64,000 nucleotides of DNA from Bacillus norwichensis (GCF_014836955.1 NZ_JACSPV010000002.1:148756-212755), one strand, 5' to 3'; numbered from the stretch's first letter, positions 54,537 to 63,756 are shown. The notes: a model not told the origin generated them from the sequence alone. Numbers and translations: made by a program.

Positions 54537-55475
54537 ATGAATATTTTGGAGATTCAAGATTTAACAAAGAAATTTGGTGATTTTATTGCTGTTGATGACA
54601 TGTCTTTATCTATATCGGAGGGGGAAATTTTTGGATTTTTAGGCTCTAATGGAGCCGGTAAGAGTACGACCATCAATATGATCACAGGTCTATTGCGTAA
54701 AAATAAAGGTTCAATCAAGATTCTAGGGCAAGAGGCGAGCAAGCATGGCGAGTTTATCAAAAAGCATATCGGTTTGGTACCTCAAGAATTAGCAATTTAT
54801 GAAGATTTAAGTGCCTATGAAAATGTGAAGTTTTTTGCGGGATTATATGGATTGCGCGGACAGGAGCTTGAGAAGCGGACAGTAGAAGCTTTGGAATTTG
54901 TAGGGTTGGCTGATAAAAGGAAAAGCTATCCGAAAACCTTTTCTGGCGGAATGAAGCGACGGCTGAATATAGCTTGTGCCATTGCTCATCAGCCTAAATT
55001 GATTATTATGGATGAACCGACTGTTGGGATAGATCCACAATCACGTCAATATATATTGGCATCTGTTCGAAAGTTGAATGAAATGGGCTGTACGATTATT
55101 TATACGAGCCATTATATGGAAGAGGTAGAAGAAATCTGCACACGGATAGCCATTATTGACCATGGAAAAATCATTGCTGAAGGCACGAAAGAACAGCTTA
55201 AATCGTTGATAACGGATTCCAAGGTCATCTTTATTGAGGTGAAATCTCCGGATACGGTTGATGTGCAAGCAATACATGGTATTCAAGGGGTGGCAAATGT
55301 AAAAGTGGTTGAAAACACGGTGCAAATCCATTCGGAACTAGGTGTCAACAATTTGAACCAGATCATTGCTTATTTTATTAATCATCACATTGAAATCCGA
55401 TCCTTGGATGAAAAAGAACCGAATCTGGAAACGGTATTTCTAACCTTGACGGGTAGGAACTTGCGGGACTCGTAA
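54537..55475 (+). CDS. ABC transporter ATPase
   Basis: 312 residues from the ATG at 54537; the open frame 36 codons upstream spans the terminator and is dropped. Walker A SNGAGKSTT, Q loop VPQELAIYED, signature FSGGMKRR, Walker B IIMDEPTVGID. C-terminal extension 230-312 is typical of drug-exporter ATPases such as LnrL. Works with the two permeases downstream. Confidence 0.93.
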   Translation: MNILEIQDLTKKFGDFIAVDDMSLSISEGEIFGFLGSNGAGKSTTINMITGLLRKNKGSIKILGQEASKHGEFIKKHIGLVPQELAIYEDLSAYENVKFFAGLYGLRGQELEKRTVEALEFVGLADKRKSYPKTFSGGMKRRLNIACAIAHQPKLIIMDEPTVGIDPQSRQYILASVRKLNEMGCTIIYTSHYMEEVEEICTRIAIIDHGKIIAEGTKEQLKSLITDSKVIFIEVKSPDTVDVQAIHGIQGVANVKVVENTVQIHSELGVNNLNQIIAYFINHHIEIRSLDEKEPNLETVFLTLTGRNLRDS

Positions 55476-55493
55476 ATAAGGGGGGAAAATGTG

Positions 55494-56603
55494 ATGAATA
55501 TGCTGCAAATAGCTTGGAAGGAAATTAAGCATGATTTTAGGGATGGACGTACACTTGTATTTATGCTTGCTTTCCCCATTGTACTGATACTGGTGCTCGG
55601 ATCAGCGCTTTCGGGAGCATTTAAAGATGAGATCTCCATTGATGATTTGTACGTTTTATATGAGGATACGAGCAGCAACCAGTCCCAATCATTTGAAACT
55701 TTTACAAAGGAGACGGCTAAATTAGGGGTTCATTTTAAGTTGCTGCCAAATGGTTTAAACGGAAAAGAAGAGGTAAAGCAGGGAAAGGCGGATGGGTATG
55801 TAATAAGTGATCAAGCAGGAATTCATCTATATGTGAATGACCAAAATAGTTTAAAAGGGAGTATTTTACAGGGTTTCCTTGCTTCCTATGTTGACACATT
55901 CAATTTGATCACAGAGGTAGCAAAGAAGGATTCTGGCAAATTTGAGGAAGAATTTACGCCATCAACTAAACAAGATTATATTAAGGAACATGCTATTCTT
56001 CCGAAAAAGCAGCCTGGATCGATGGATTATTATGCAATTGTGGTGACAACGATGATTGCATTATATGCAGCGATGGCCTCTAACCATTTAATTGGCCACG
56101 AGCGATCGCGCAATACAGCTGTAAGATTAATGGTGGCTCCGATTAATAAGCGTGACATTTTTATTGGCAAAGTGTTGGGAAGTATCGTTATCAATTGTAT
56201 TTGTGTTGCTTTGGTTGTTGTATTTAGCATGATGGTATACAGGGCAAATTGGGGAGAGCATTTGGGTTTGGTATTCTTAGTATTGCTGACCGAGGTAATC
56301 CTTGCTGTTAGCTTCGGGATTGGAATGGGTTTCCTGATGAAATCGCCGATACCGGTGATCATGATCGTTGTACAGCTTGCATCGTTCTTCGGTGGAGCTT
56401 ATTTTAAAATTGAGAACCCTGAAGGAATATTGAAGTTCATTACTTATCTTTCTCCGTTGACTATGGAAAATAAAGCAATAATCAATATGATTTATGCTAA
56501 TGATTTGTCATTCATTTTACCAGCTATTGGAATGAATCTTGGCCTTGCCTTTTTATTTTTGCTGATTTCGAGTATTTCACTAAGGCGACGGGAGGGGTTG
56601 TAA
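55494..56603 (+). CDS. ABC-2 family permease
   Basis: 369 residues. One N-terminal helix, a large outer loop to residue 180, then five hydrophobic helices near the C-terminus: the ABC-2/YhgE layout of LnrM-like proteins. AGGGGGG precedes the start (the GTG at 55491 is an alternative). Overlaps its neighbours by spacing only; the next gene starts one base after the stop. Confidence 0.9.
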   Translation: MNMLQIAWKEIKHDFRDGRTLVFMLAFPIVLILVLGSALSGAFKDEISIDDLYVLYEDTSSNQSQSFETFTKETAKLGVHFKLLPNGLNGKEEVKQGKADGYVISDQAGIHLYVNDQNSLKGSILQGFLASYVDTFNLITEVAKKDSGKFEEEFTPSTKQDYIKEHAILPKKQPGSMDYYAIVVTTMIALYAAMASNHLIGHERSRNTAVRLMVAPINKRDIFIGKVLGSIVINCICVALVVVFSMMVYRANWGEHLGLVFLVLLTEVILAVSFGIGMGFLMKSPIPVIMIVVQLASFFGGAYFKIENPEGILKFITYLSPLTMENKAIINMIYANDLSFILPAIGMNLGLAFLFLLISSISLRRREGL

Positions 56604-56604
56604 A

Positions 56605-57747
56605 ATGAAAGATATTTTCTGGCTGGTTAGTAAAACATTGCGTACAACATTTCGGAGCAAGAAAAACATTATATTATATTTAATCACTCCATTGGCAGGG
56701 ATATTTATTGCTTTACTTGCTTATGGGGGACAGGATAAAGTTACGACTATTGGTGTGGTAGACCATGATAAGGGAATCATCTCAGCCGAGACTATTGCCT
56801 TTTTAAGAGGGCTGGACCATCTCAAGGTGGAGGAAATAAAGGATACATCCGTTACAAATAAACTAACGTCGGGTTCGATAGAGAGTGTCGTAACTTTTGA
56901 GCAGGGCTATTCAGAAAGTGTTCTAGCTGGAAAACCGGATCATATTGACATTACATCTATCAAGGGAGAAAGCGTGACGGGCTTTATCAAAACCTATTTG
57001 TATCAATATATCGATAATCTAACTGTAATTGCCGCAGCTGTAGATGGAGATTCGGACCAATTTATGAGAATGTATAACGATTATCGACACGCGGATTTCC
57101 AATTAAAAACGACAGCTCTTAAAGATTCTTCTACTAGTAAAAATATGACATATATGACCGTCGGTTTTTTAATTATGATCATGATGTATTCAGCGAATAA
57201 TTTGTCAGAGATTATTTTGGCAGAAAAAGAAAATCGCACATATTTTCGTCTATTGTCGACTCCAGTTACAGCGCAAAAATATATCTTTTCTAATGTAATA
57301 GTGAATATGATTGTAATGATCGTTCAGGCAGTCGCGACCCTCAGTCTCCTTTCATTCGTCTTTCATATTGATTTAAATATGTCACTTTGGAAGGCTTTAG
57401 TGGTTATGATCATTTTTTCTTTGATTGCTGTCGGTCTCTCACTTGTTATTGTCGCTTTCTCCAATAGTAGAAAGTCAGCCAGTGGTTTATCCATACTGCT
57501 TATTACTCCTACGGCCATGCTTTCAGGGTGTTTTTGGCCAATTGAAATCATGCCAAAGTCGATTCAAAAAATATCTGAATTCCTTCCACAGCGCTGGACA
57601 CTAGACACCTTGACCAAACTGCAGGAAGGCCACGATTTTGGCAGCCTAAACTTAAACATCCTGATATTGTCTGCTTTTGCAGCAGCGTTCTTTCTTGTTG
57701 CCATTTACAAATTTAGCCGTAACAATAGTGCGAAAAGCTTTATTTAA
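56605..57747 (+). CDS. ABC-2 family permease
   Basis: 380 residues, same layout as the previous gene and a distant homologue of it: N-terminal helix, outer domain, then five to six helices with LSGCFWPIEIMPKSIQ. GGGAGGGG precedes the ATG. The pair probably forms a heterodimer. The TAA stop is at 57745-57747 inside the first bases of repeat copy G. Confidence 0.9.
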   Translation: MKDIFWLVSKTLRTTFRSKKNIILYLITPLAGIFIALLAYGGQDKVTTIGVVDHDKGIISAETIAFLRGLDHLKVEEIKDTSVTNKLTSGSIESVVTFEQGYSESVLAGKPDHIDITSIKGESVTGFIKTYLYQYIDNLTVIAAAVDGDSDQFMRMYNDYRHADFQLKTTALKDSSTSKNMTYMTVGFLIMIMMYSANNLSEIILAEKENRTYFRLLSTPVTAQKYIFSNVIVNMIVMIVQAVATLSLLSFVFHIDLNMSLWKALVVMIIFSLIAVGLSLVIVAFSNSRKSASGLSILLITPTAMLSGCFWPIEIMPKSIQKISEFLPQRWTLDTLTKLQEGHDFGSLNLNILILSAFAAAFFLVAIYKFSRNNSAKSFI

Positions 57748-57920
57748 CTTTATTCAGCAGAAATCTACCATTTCTGTAAATGGTGAGATGAATCCCTATT
57801 GGTATTCAAAGCCCAGCTGAATAAAGTTAAAGTCTCCAGCGGATGCAACAGATTTTCAGAAGAAATGTATTGAGCGAAGCTCGATAAAATCTGGGCGCAA
57901 ATACACCAAGGCGCATTTGA
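57743..57920 (+). repeat. Dispersed structured repeat, copy G (best-preserved arms)
   Basis: Module 1 is bounded by TTTAACTTTATTCAGC and GCTGAATAAAGTTAAA, a 16-base inverted repeat, enclosing a CCATTTCTGTAAATGG hairpin; the usual GGTTCAAC loop is shortened here. Module 2 has CAGATTTT...AAAATCTG, GAGCGAAGCTC, GGCGCAAATACACC, and the end AAGGCGCATTTGA. It starts at the stop codon of the permease gene. Confidence 0.9.
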
Positions 57921-57992
57921 CACAGAAATAGGAGTGGCGCATTTGGGGCTTAATAACATATATGAAAATGTGAACCATAAGAACCAAAGCAT

Positions 57993-58293
57993 TTGACAAT
58001 TTTTCTCATACGATATAAAGTTTATGTAAATCAATGAACGGAAGGGTGAACCAACTAGATGAAGTACTAATCCTATTTTCGAAAACCATTTATTGAAGGA
58101 ACTGCAAACTGAAGATTTTTATCTTCTTTGTGATGCCTTCAATCAGAGTTTTCAGAATAGGATAGGACTTCTATAGTTGTGCCCAAAAGGAGTGGTCTCT
58201 TTTTGGCGTCCCACTATACTTGTACCTCCTATTCTGAATGCAGATAGGGGGGCTTTTTTTATGCCTCATATTCAGAGAATGGGGGATGATTGA
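57993..58293 (+). promoter_or_regulatory. Promoter and transcription attenuator of the ABC-F gene
   Basis: TTGACA at 57993-57998 with a TATAAA/TAAAGT -10 region around 58014-58021. A GGAAGGGTG site (58040-58048) precedes a minimal frame ATG AAG TAC TAA at 58059. A terminator (CCTCCTATTCTG/CAGATAGGGGG plus T run, 58225-58260) stands 34 bases before the gene. CAGAATAGGA at 58153-58162 is perfectly complementary to TCCTATTCTG at 58227-58236 in its 5' arm, so an antiterminator can form. This is the known logic of drug-inducible ABC-F genes (stalling of ribosomes on a leader peptide). Confidence 0.75.
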
Positions 58294-59868
58294 ATGGTTT
58301 TATTAGAAGCAACTAGCATCAAGCACTATATCAAGGAGCGTTTGTTGTTTGATATTGAACAATTACAAATAAATAAACAGGATCGGATTGGTTTGGTTGG
58401 CCGCAATGGGAGCGGAAAGACTACATTGTTGAATATTTTGTCTGGAAGCCTGGCCCCGGATCACGGCTTAGTTACACATCATGTAACGAGAGAGCTTTTG
58501 CCTCAGCTAAAAAGGACAGACACAACGAAAAGTGGTGGAGAAGTGACGCAAGAGTACATTAATCAAGCACTCATCAGTGATCCCGAAATTTTATTTGCGG
58601 ACGAACCGACAACAAACTTGGATTCTGAGCATATTGAGTGGGTGGAAAGGAAGCTGGCTGGTTGGAAAGGTGCTTTTGTGCTTGTATCTCATGACCGTGC
58701 ATTTTTAGATGCCCTTTGTACAACAATTTGGGAAATCAATGACGGTAAAATAAAGGAGTACAGGGGTAATTACAGCGATTATGCAGAACAAAAAGACTTA
58801 GAGATTCGTCAAAAGCGTCTAGCTTTTGAAACATATGAAGCAAAGAAAAGGCAATTAGAAGAAGCCTTGAGGGTAAAAGAACGTAAAGCTGAAAGAGCAA
58901 CAAAAACACCGAAAAAGGTGAGCAAATCAGAAGCGAAGATTACCGGAGCAAAACCATACTTTGCGAAAAAGCAAAAGAAGCTGCAAAAGACGGCAAAAGC
59001 GATTGAAACGAGGATGGAAAAACTTGAGAAGGTGGAGAAAGTGGCAGAAACTCCACCGCTGAAAATGAATCTGCCCAATGCGGATACATTCAAAGACCGG
59101 ATTATTCTTCGGGCAGAGAGTGTAACTGGCGTCGTTGACGACCGCCTTCTTTGGAACAAAGCGAACTTTCATGTTCGCGGTGGAGAAAAACTTGCCATCA
59201 TTGGACCGAATGGAAGCGGAAAAACGACTCTTGTAAAAAAGATCATCAATCAGAGCAAAGGCATTACGGTTTCACCAGCCATGAAAATAGGTTATTTTAG
59301 TCAAAATTTAAATATATTAGATATCGAAAAATCAATATTAGAAAATGTCAGTTCCACTTCCAAGCATGAAGAAGCACTGATTCGAACAGTATTGGCAAGG
59401 CTGCATTTTTTTCAGGATGATGTTTTGAAAGCAGTGAGCGTTCTCAGCGGGGGTGAGCGAGTAAAAGCGGCGCTGGCTAAAATATTTTTAAGCGATATTA
59501 ATACATTGCTTTTAGATGAGCCGACGAATTATCTTGATATCGAAGCGGTTCATGCGTTGGAGCTGCTTTTACAAGAATATGAGGGAACGGTCATTTTCGT
59601 CTCGCATGACCGCCGACTCATTGAAAATGTGGCTACACGGATTCTGGATGTCCGAAGGGGGAGAATCGACTGGTTTGAAGGGACGTATAGGGAATATAAA
59701 GATCATAAAGCGAAAAAGGACCGAGATAGCAAGGAGGATCAACTTCTTGTACTTGAAACGAAAATAACAGAGATATTGAGCCGTTTAAGCATAGAGCCTA
59801 GTGATGAGCTTGATCGAGAGTTTCAAAGGCTTTTGAAAGAAAAACGAAGCTTGGACGCCAACAATTAG
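58294..59868 (+). CDS. ABC-F ribosome protection protein (VmlR/Vga type)
   Basis: 524 residues, two ABC domains and no membrane helix. Domain 1 Walker A at 36-44 (GRNGSGKTT) with signature KSGGEVTQ; domain 2 IGPNGSGKTT and LSGGERVKA, Walker B LLLDEPTNYLD. The linker around residues 160-260, Lys/Glu-rich, is the antibiotic-resistance arm that reaches into the ribosome. Such proteins push lincosamides, streptogramin A or pleuromutilins off the ribosome. Short ABC1 matches the VmlR/Vga branch. Controlled by the attenuator upstream. Confidence 0.88.
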   Translation: MVLLEATSIKHYIKERLLFDIEQLQINKQDRIGLVGRNGSGKTTLLNILSGSLAPDHGLVTHHVTRELLPQLKRTDTTKSGGEVTQEYINQALISDPEILFADEPTTNLDSEHIEWVERKLAGWKGAFVLVSHDRAFLDALCTTIWEINDGKIKEYRGNYSDYAEQKDLEIRQKRLAFETYEAKKRQLEEALRVKERKAERATKTPKKVSKSEAKITGAKPYFAKKQKKLQKTAKAIETRMEKLEKVEKVAETPPLKMNLPNADTFKDRIILRAESVTGVVDDRLLWNKANFHVRGGEKLAIIGPNGSGKTTLVKKIINQSKGITVSPAMKIGYFSQNLNILDIEKSILENVSSTSKHEEALIRTVLARLHFFQDDVLKAVSVLSGGERVKAALAKIFLSDINTLLLDEPTNYLDIEAVHALELLLQEYEGTVIFVSHDRRLIENVATRILDVRRGRIDWFEGTYREYKDHKAKKDRDSKEDQLLVLETKITEILSRLSIEPSDELDREFQRLLKEKRSLDANN

Positions 59869-59995
59869 TCTATCAATTGGAGAGTGAGTATGCATAGAAA
59901 GTGGATGTTCTTTTGCCCCTATAGCTGCACATAGCAAGCGGTATCAAGCACAGCCGGGTACGGAGTGAAAAAGATCTGCACGTTCCAGTATGGTG

Positions 59996-60152
59996 GAAAC
60001 TACTCGAAAAAAGAAATATTGTCCGTATCTGCGGAATACTATCCGAGAAAAGGAAATACAGTCTGAATCAGTTAAATACTATCCGAGAAAACGGGGTACT
60101 GTCCGTATCAGCAAAATACTGTCCACATTTGGCGCAGTTATTATCCGATAAC
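59996..60152. repeat. Tandem array of 20-base repeats
   Basis: Six adjacent units of exactly 20 bases from 60016 to 60135, consensus about ATACTRTCCGWATCAGSRAA. Examples: ATACTATCCGAGAAAAGGAA and GTACTGTCCGTATCAGCAAA. A weaker unit precedes at 59996-60015 and a partial one follows to 60152. No spacers, so not CRISPR. Units have diverged by about a third. Lies between the ABC-F gene and the tct operon terminator. Confidence 0.88.
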
Positions 60153-60194
60153 CTTTCAACGGATGCAATTAGGAAAAATAACTGCTCAAAATGC

Positions 60195-60234
60195 AAAATT
60201 AGCCGGCGATGAACCGTCGGCTAATTTACTTTAT
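60195..60234. terminator. Terminator of the tct operon
   Basis: AAATTAGCCG/CGGCTAATTT stem between convergent transcripts, T/A-rich on both sides. Confidence 0.8.
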
Positions 60235-60249
60235 GACAGTAATCTGAGA

Positions 60250-60711
60250 TTACCAACCTAACAAGCCTTCAGGCAGAGGAACATGAAATACGTATCGAAA
60301 CAATATATAAAAGGCTGAGCTGATTATGATTGAAATGGGGAATGCCTGAAACAAAAATAAATGTCTTCTTTTTGTATTGCCTTCTTTTTGTAAAATCCAG
60401 ATGGATGCCGCAAGATAAATAATACTTGCGGGCAAGAAACCGATGAAACTGATTAAAATGAAATAACAAACCATACTGGAGGTCACCAGGATGACCTTGC
60501 GCTTGTGATTTATAAAATAGTCCGCTGCTTCATTTTTAACTAGGCTTTTTATAAAATAGATGAGGCTCAATAGGAATAAAATGATGCACACAGTTCGCGG
60601 AAAAACATAACTCATTTCGGACAATCCTCTTGTGTCCAAAATTGCGGCAAGGGAGATGACCAGAAGTAAAGAGGAGCTGATCAGATCGACTTTTGATTTA
60701 ATTATTACCAT
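60250..60711 (-). CDS. tctB: Tripartite tricarboxylate transporter small membrane subunit TctB
   Basis: 153 residues, four hydrophobic spans. Short N-terminal SKVDLISSSLLLVISL and the YIFPRTVCI-like SYVFPRTVCI motif match TctB. Third gene of tctC-tctA-tctB; its start overlaps the tctA stop by seven bases. Confidence 0.88.
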   Translation of the reverse strand: MVIIKSKVDLISSSLLLVISLAAILDTRGLSEMSYVFPRTVCIILFLLSLIYFIKSLVKNEAADYFINHKRKVILVTSSMVCYFILISFIGFLPASIIYLAASIWILQKEGNTKRRHLFLFQAFPISIIISSAFYILFRYVFHVPLPEGLLGW

Positions 60712-62246
60712 CTTTCACCACTCGCCTTCTTTTCCGGATAGGTCTCACTTGATGTTTTCCCCCTTTTCTTTTTGGCTATGGAGGCAAGCAGAGGACTTAT
60801 GATAGAAATCATACATAAAATAATTAGCACGACAGAGAGAGGGCGGGAAAGGAACAAGGTATAAATACTGCCGGAAGCTTTACCAAGGAGAAGGGACTGA
60901 GTAAGGCCTCTTTCAGCAATTGGCCCGAGAATAAAACCGAGTACGATGGGTGCGGGATGAAAACCAAAATTTTTCAAGAAAAATGCCAATATCCCCAATC
61001 CGATTAACAAGGCTATATCCAATAGGCTGTTTCTAATGGAGTAGGTTCCAATGATTGTCATAAAAACAATAGAAGGAGCTAGAATATAATTGGGTACGGC
61101 AAGAATCTTTCCAACGTATTTTGATCCCATCAAAGCAAAAATCAACATCAGTAAGTTCGCAACAATAAATCCGATTAAAAACGTATAGACCAAGCCTGTT
61201 TGTTCTTTCATCAGATTAGGGCCTGGCATAATACCTTGCATCATTAAAGCGCCTAAGATGATAGCTGCCGGAGGCGATCCTGGAATCCCCAACGATAAAA
61301 GGGGAACCAAAGAACCTCCGACTTCTGCATTGTTGGAAGTTTCTGCAGCTATTACACCATCAATATTACCTTTTCCAAACGATTGTTTGTCTTTGGAGAA
61401 TCTGACTGCAGCATCATAAGATAATAAAGCAGCTACATTTCCACCAGCTCCCGGAATGATTCCAACAATGATTCCTATAATGGAGGAGCGGAGGATGAAT
61501 ATCGGTTTTTTTATCAGGTAGAAAAAAATCTTCATTATTAAGTTTTTTTCATTTGATATAAATTGCTGGGATTTTACTTCATTTTTAACCATTGAGATGA
61601 CTTCTGGTATGCAAAAGAAGGCAATGAGAATAACCACCATATCTAATCCTGACTGCAGGCTTGAAAAGCCGAGGGTAAACCGTGACTCTCCACCGACAGG
61701 CGATATTCCGACGGTGCCCAAAAGTAATCCCATGCATCCTCCGATTAATCCCTTTAATAATGTGCCGGAAGAAAGGGTTGCAATCATAGTTAAACCAAGC
61801 ACGGCCACCCAAAAATATTCTGAGGGTCCAAAGCTCAGGGCCCACTTTGCCAGTACGGGTGTCAGGAATAAAAGGGCAAATCCTCCTATTACCCCACCAA
61901 TGCCAGAACTCAAAGCCGCCATGATTAATGCGTGGGAGGCTTTCCCTTTTTGCGCCAATGGGTAACCATCAAAGGTGGTCGCTATCGCCGAAGGAGTTCC
62001 AGGTGTATTGATCAGAATGGCTGAAATACATCCTCCATAAATACCGCCGACATATAATCCACCCATTGTAATGAGCGCAGTTTCAGGGTTCATGGTAAAT
62101 GTAAAAGGCAATAGGAGAGCAAGTGCCATTGTAGCGGTCAAACCAGGCAAAGCCCCCACAATAATTCCGATAAGCACGCCGAGACAAAGCAGAAGCAGAT
62201 TTGTTGGATCTGTTAATGAACTAATAATATTTGTTAAATAGTCCAT
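60705..62246 (-). CDS. tctA: Tripartite tricarboxylate transporter large membrane subunit TctA
   Basis: 513 residues, about 12 hydrophobic spans. GVLIGIIVGALPGLTATM and YGGCISAILINTPGTPSAIATTFDG are TctA signatures; a second GIIPGAGGNVAALL repeat lies mid-protein. Imports citrate or other carboxylates with TctC. AAGGAGG precedes the ATG. No tctDE two-component pair is near. Confidence 0.94.
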   Translation of the reverse strand: MDYLTNIISSLTDPTNLLLLCLGVLIGIIVGALPGLTATMALALLLPFTFTMNPETALITMGGLYVGGIYGGCISAILINTPGTPSAIATTFDGYPLAQKGKASHALIMAALSSGIGGVIGGFALLFLTPVLAKWALSFGPSEYFWVAVLGLTMIATLSSGTLLKGLIGGCMGLLLGTVGISPVGGESRFTLGFSSLQSGLDMVVILIAFFCIPEVISMVKNEVKSQQFISNEKNLIMKIFFYLIKKPIFILRSSIIGIIVGIIPGAGGNVAALLSYDAAVRFSKDKQSFGKGNIDGVIAAETSNNAEVGGSLVPLLSLGIPGSPPAAIILGALMMQGIMPGPNLMKEQTGLVYTFLIGFIVANLLMLIFALMGSKYVGKILAVPNYILAPSIVFMTIIGTYSIRNSLLDIALLIGLGILAFFLKNFGFHPAPIVLGFILGPIAERGLTQSLLLGKASGSIYTLFLSRPLSVVLIILCMISIISPLLASIAKKKRGKTSSETYPEKKASGERW

Positions 62247-62285
62247 TCTTTTGCCTCCTTGTTTAGGGGCACATCCTGTCCTTCG

Positions 62286-63242
62286 TTATTTGTACATACT
62301 CTTGTATTCTTCTATTTTCGATTCAATATAGTCCAATGATTCCTTGTGTCCCATTGTTTTAGGCTCGAATCCTTCTTTGTACATTTGCTCCTTTATACCA
62401 GGCTCTTTCAATATGTTTAAAAATGCATTTTCCAAAGTTTTGATTATCTCTGGATCTGTCCCGGGCGGTACAGCTATTCCGCGGTCGATCGAGGCGGTCA
62501 TTTTATATCCAGCTTCCTTAAATGTCGGGATGTCAGGCATTGGTTCAAATGTTTCCTCAGATCCGATTGCCAGGATTTTCATATCTTTTGTATATGTTAA
62601 TAAATCGCTGGAGTTTGCCAAAATTGCCTCTGTATTTCCTCCAAGGAAAGCTTGCATAGATGGGCCTGCACCATCGAAAGGAACATATTGCATCTCAATT
62701 CCAGCCAACTCTTGTAATTGTAAAAATGCCATGTGATGCCCTGTATGATTGCCGGAGCCAGCGACAGTAACCTTTCCGGGTGAGGCCTTTGCTTTTTGTA
62801 CGAGTTGCTCCAACGATTGAATATCACTGTTCTTGGAAACAGCGATTGCAATCGGTGTTGCTTGGAAAATGGCTATTGGAATGATCTCTTCTGTTTTATA
62901 TCCGGTGTCTTTGTTGGCCAATGGCTGGAGAATGATGTGTGGGATATTAATACCTGCAAGAAAATATCCATCTGGTTTTTTGTTCGCTAATTCGCTCCAG
63001 CCCACCGAACCCCCGCCGCCCGGTTTGTATTGGATGACGATTTTTTGACCCAATATCTTTTCAAGATAAGGCTGCTGGCGCCGTGCTTCAACATCCGATT
63101 GTCCTCCCGGTTCAAATGGGATACTGTATGTGATGGATTGATCAGGGTAAGGATCTGAGCCTTTTTTAGCAGGAGCGGAGCATGATATCAAAATGAATAT
63201 CAAAATAGCCGTTGACATAAAGATGAACATTTTTCTTTTCAC
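62286..63242 (-). CDS. tctC: Tripartite tricarboxylate transporter binding lipoprotein TctC
   Basis: 318 residues from the GTG at 63242 (GGGGGG site upstream); the longer frame begins without a site. Lipobox LISC with Cys near 21. VPFEPGGQSD-type ITYSIPFEPGGQSDVEARR and KPGGGGSVGW are the Bug/TctC binding-pocket motifs. Captures the carboxylate outside and hands it to TctAB. First gene of the operon. Confidence 0.92.
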   Translation of the reverse strand: MKRKMFIFMSTAILIFILISCSAPAKKGSDPYPDQSITYSIPFEPGGQSDVEARRQQPYLEKILGQKIVIQYKPGGGGSVGWSELANKKPDGYFLAGINIPHIILQPLANKDTGYKTEEIIPIAIFQATPIAIAVSKNSDIQSLEQLVQKAKASPGKVTVAGSGNHTGHHMAFLQLQELAGIEMQYVPFDGAGPSMQAFLGGNTEAILANSSDLLTYTKDMKILAIGSEETFEPMPDIPTFKEAGYKMTASIDRGIAVPPGTDPEIIKTLENAFLNILKEPGIKEQMYKEGFEPKTMGHKESLDYIESKIEEYKSMYK

Positions 63243-63388
63243 AAAGCTTCCCCCCTGTTTTTCGTCTATAAGAAACATAGACTGGCGGTAAGTCTTATTC
63301 ATTGTATTCAGCTTAATCTTTGTCCCATTACACTGAGAAAAGAGTTTGGGAATTACTATGAAGAGAGGGGATACCAGTGTATCTAAAA

Positions 63389-63562
63389 TTAAAAATAAGT
63401 CATACTAATCCTCACTTCCCTTTTAGTTCCTCTGGTTATATCATCAAAAGGTGTATACATATTCTTATATCTTTTCTTTCTCACCACGACATTATATACA
63501 CCTAAAATTATCAGTCCTAAAAATATTACTCCTATTGCAAGAACTATTATATTTATTATCAA
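63389..63562 (-). CDS. Small membrane protein, DUF3951-like
   Basis: 57 residues from a TTG at 63562, 7 bases after GGAGG; the ATG five codons earlier overlaps that site. A hydrophobic helix IIVLAIGVIFLGLIILGV is followed by a basic patch and NMYTPFDDITRGTK, which matches DUF3951 as I recall it. Function unknown. Confidence 0.7.
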   Translation of the reverse strand: MIINIIVLAIGVIFLGLIILGVYNVVVRKKRYKNMYTPFDDITRGTKREVRISMTYF

Positions 63563-63618
63563 ATTTAAAACCTCCATTTCCCAAATTTAAATGTTGATAA
63601 TCTGAAAAGATAAAGAAA

Positions 63619-63756
63619 ATGTTATCTGTTGCATTATTTCTAAGTATATTTACTGTGAGTTTTGCTAGTACCGCCTATAAAAGCGGAACTAAAACTGCTA
63701 CTAAATCAACAATTGGTGGTTTACCTTCATTCAGCAGAAGTCTCCCACTTCTGTAA
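63619..63756 (+). CDS. Short exported-like frame closed by a repeat copy
   Basis: 45 codons: hydrophobic LSVALFLSIFTVSFA signal-like start, then STAYKSGTKTATKST, then residues supplied by repeat copy H ending SLPLL and a stop. The same SLPLL end closes the reductase gene at 44282. Weak ribosome site. Probably the 5' remains of an exported protein gene cut by the repeat. Confidence 0.45.
   Translation: MLSVALFLSIFTVSFASTAYKSGTKTATKSTIGGLPSFSRSLPLL

Noticed and set aside
59996..60152. CRISPR array
   Set aside because: Units are contiguous 20-mers with no spacers, and no cas genes are present.
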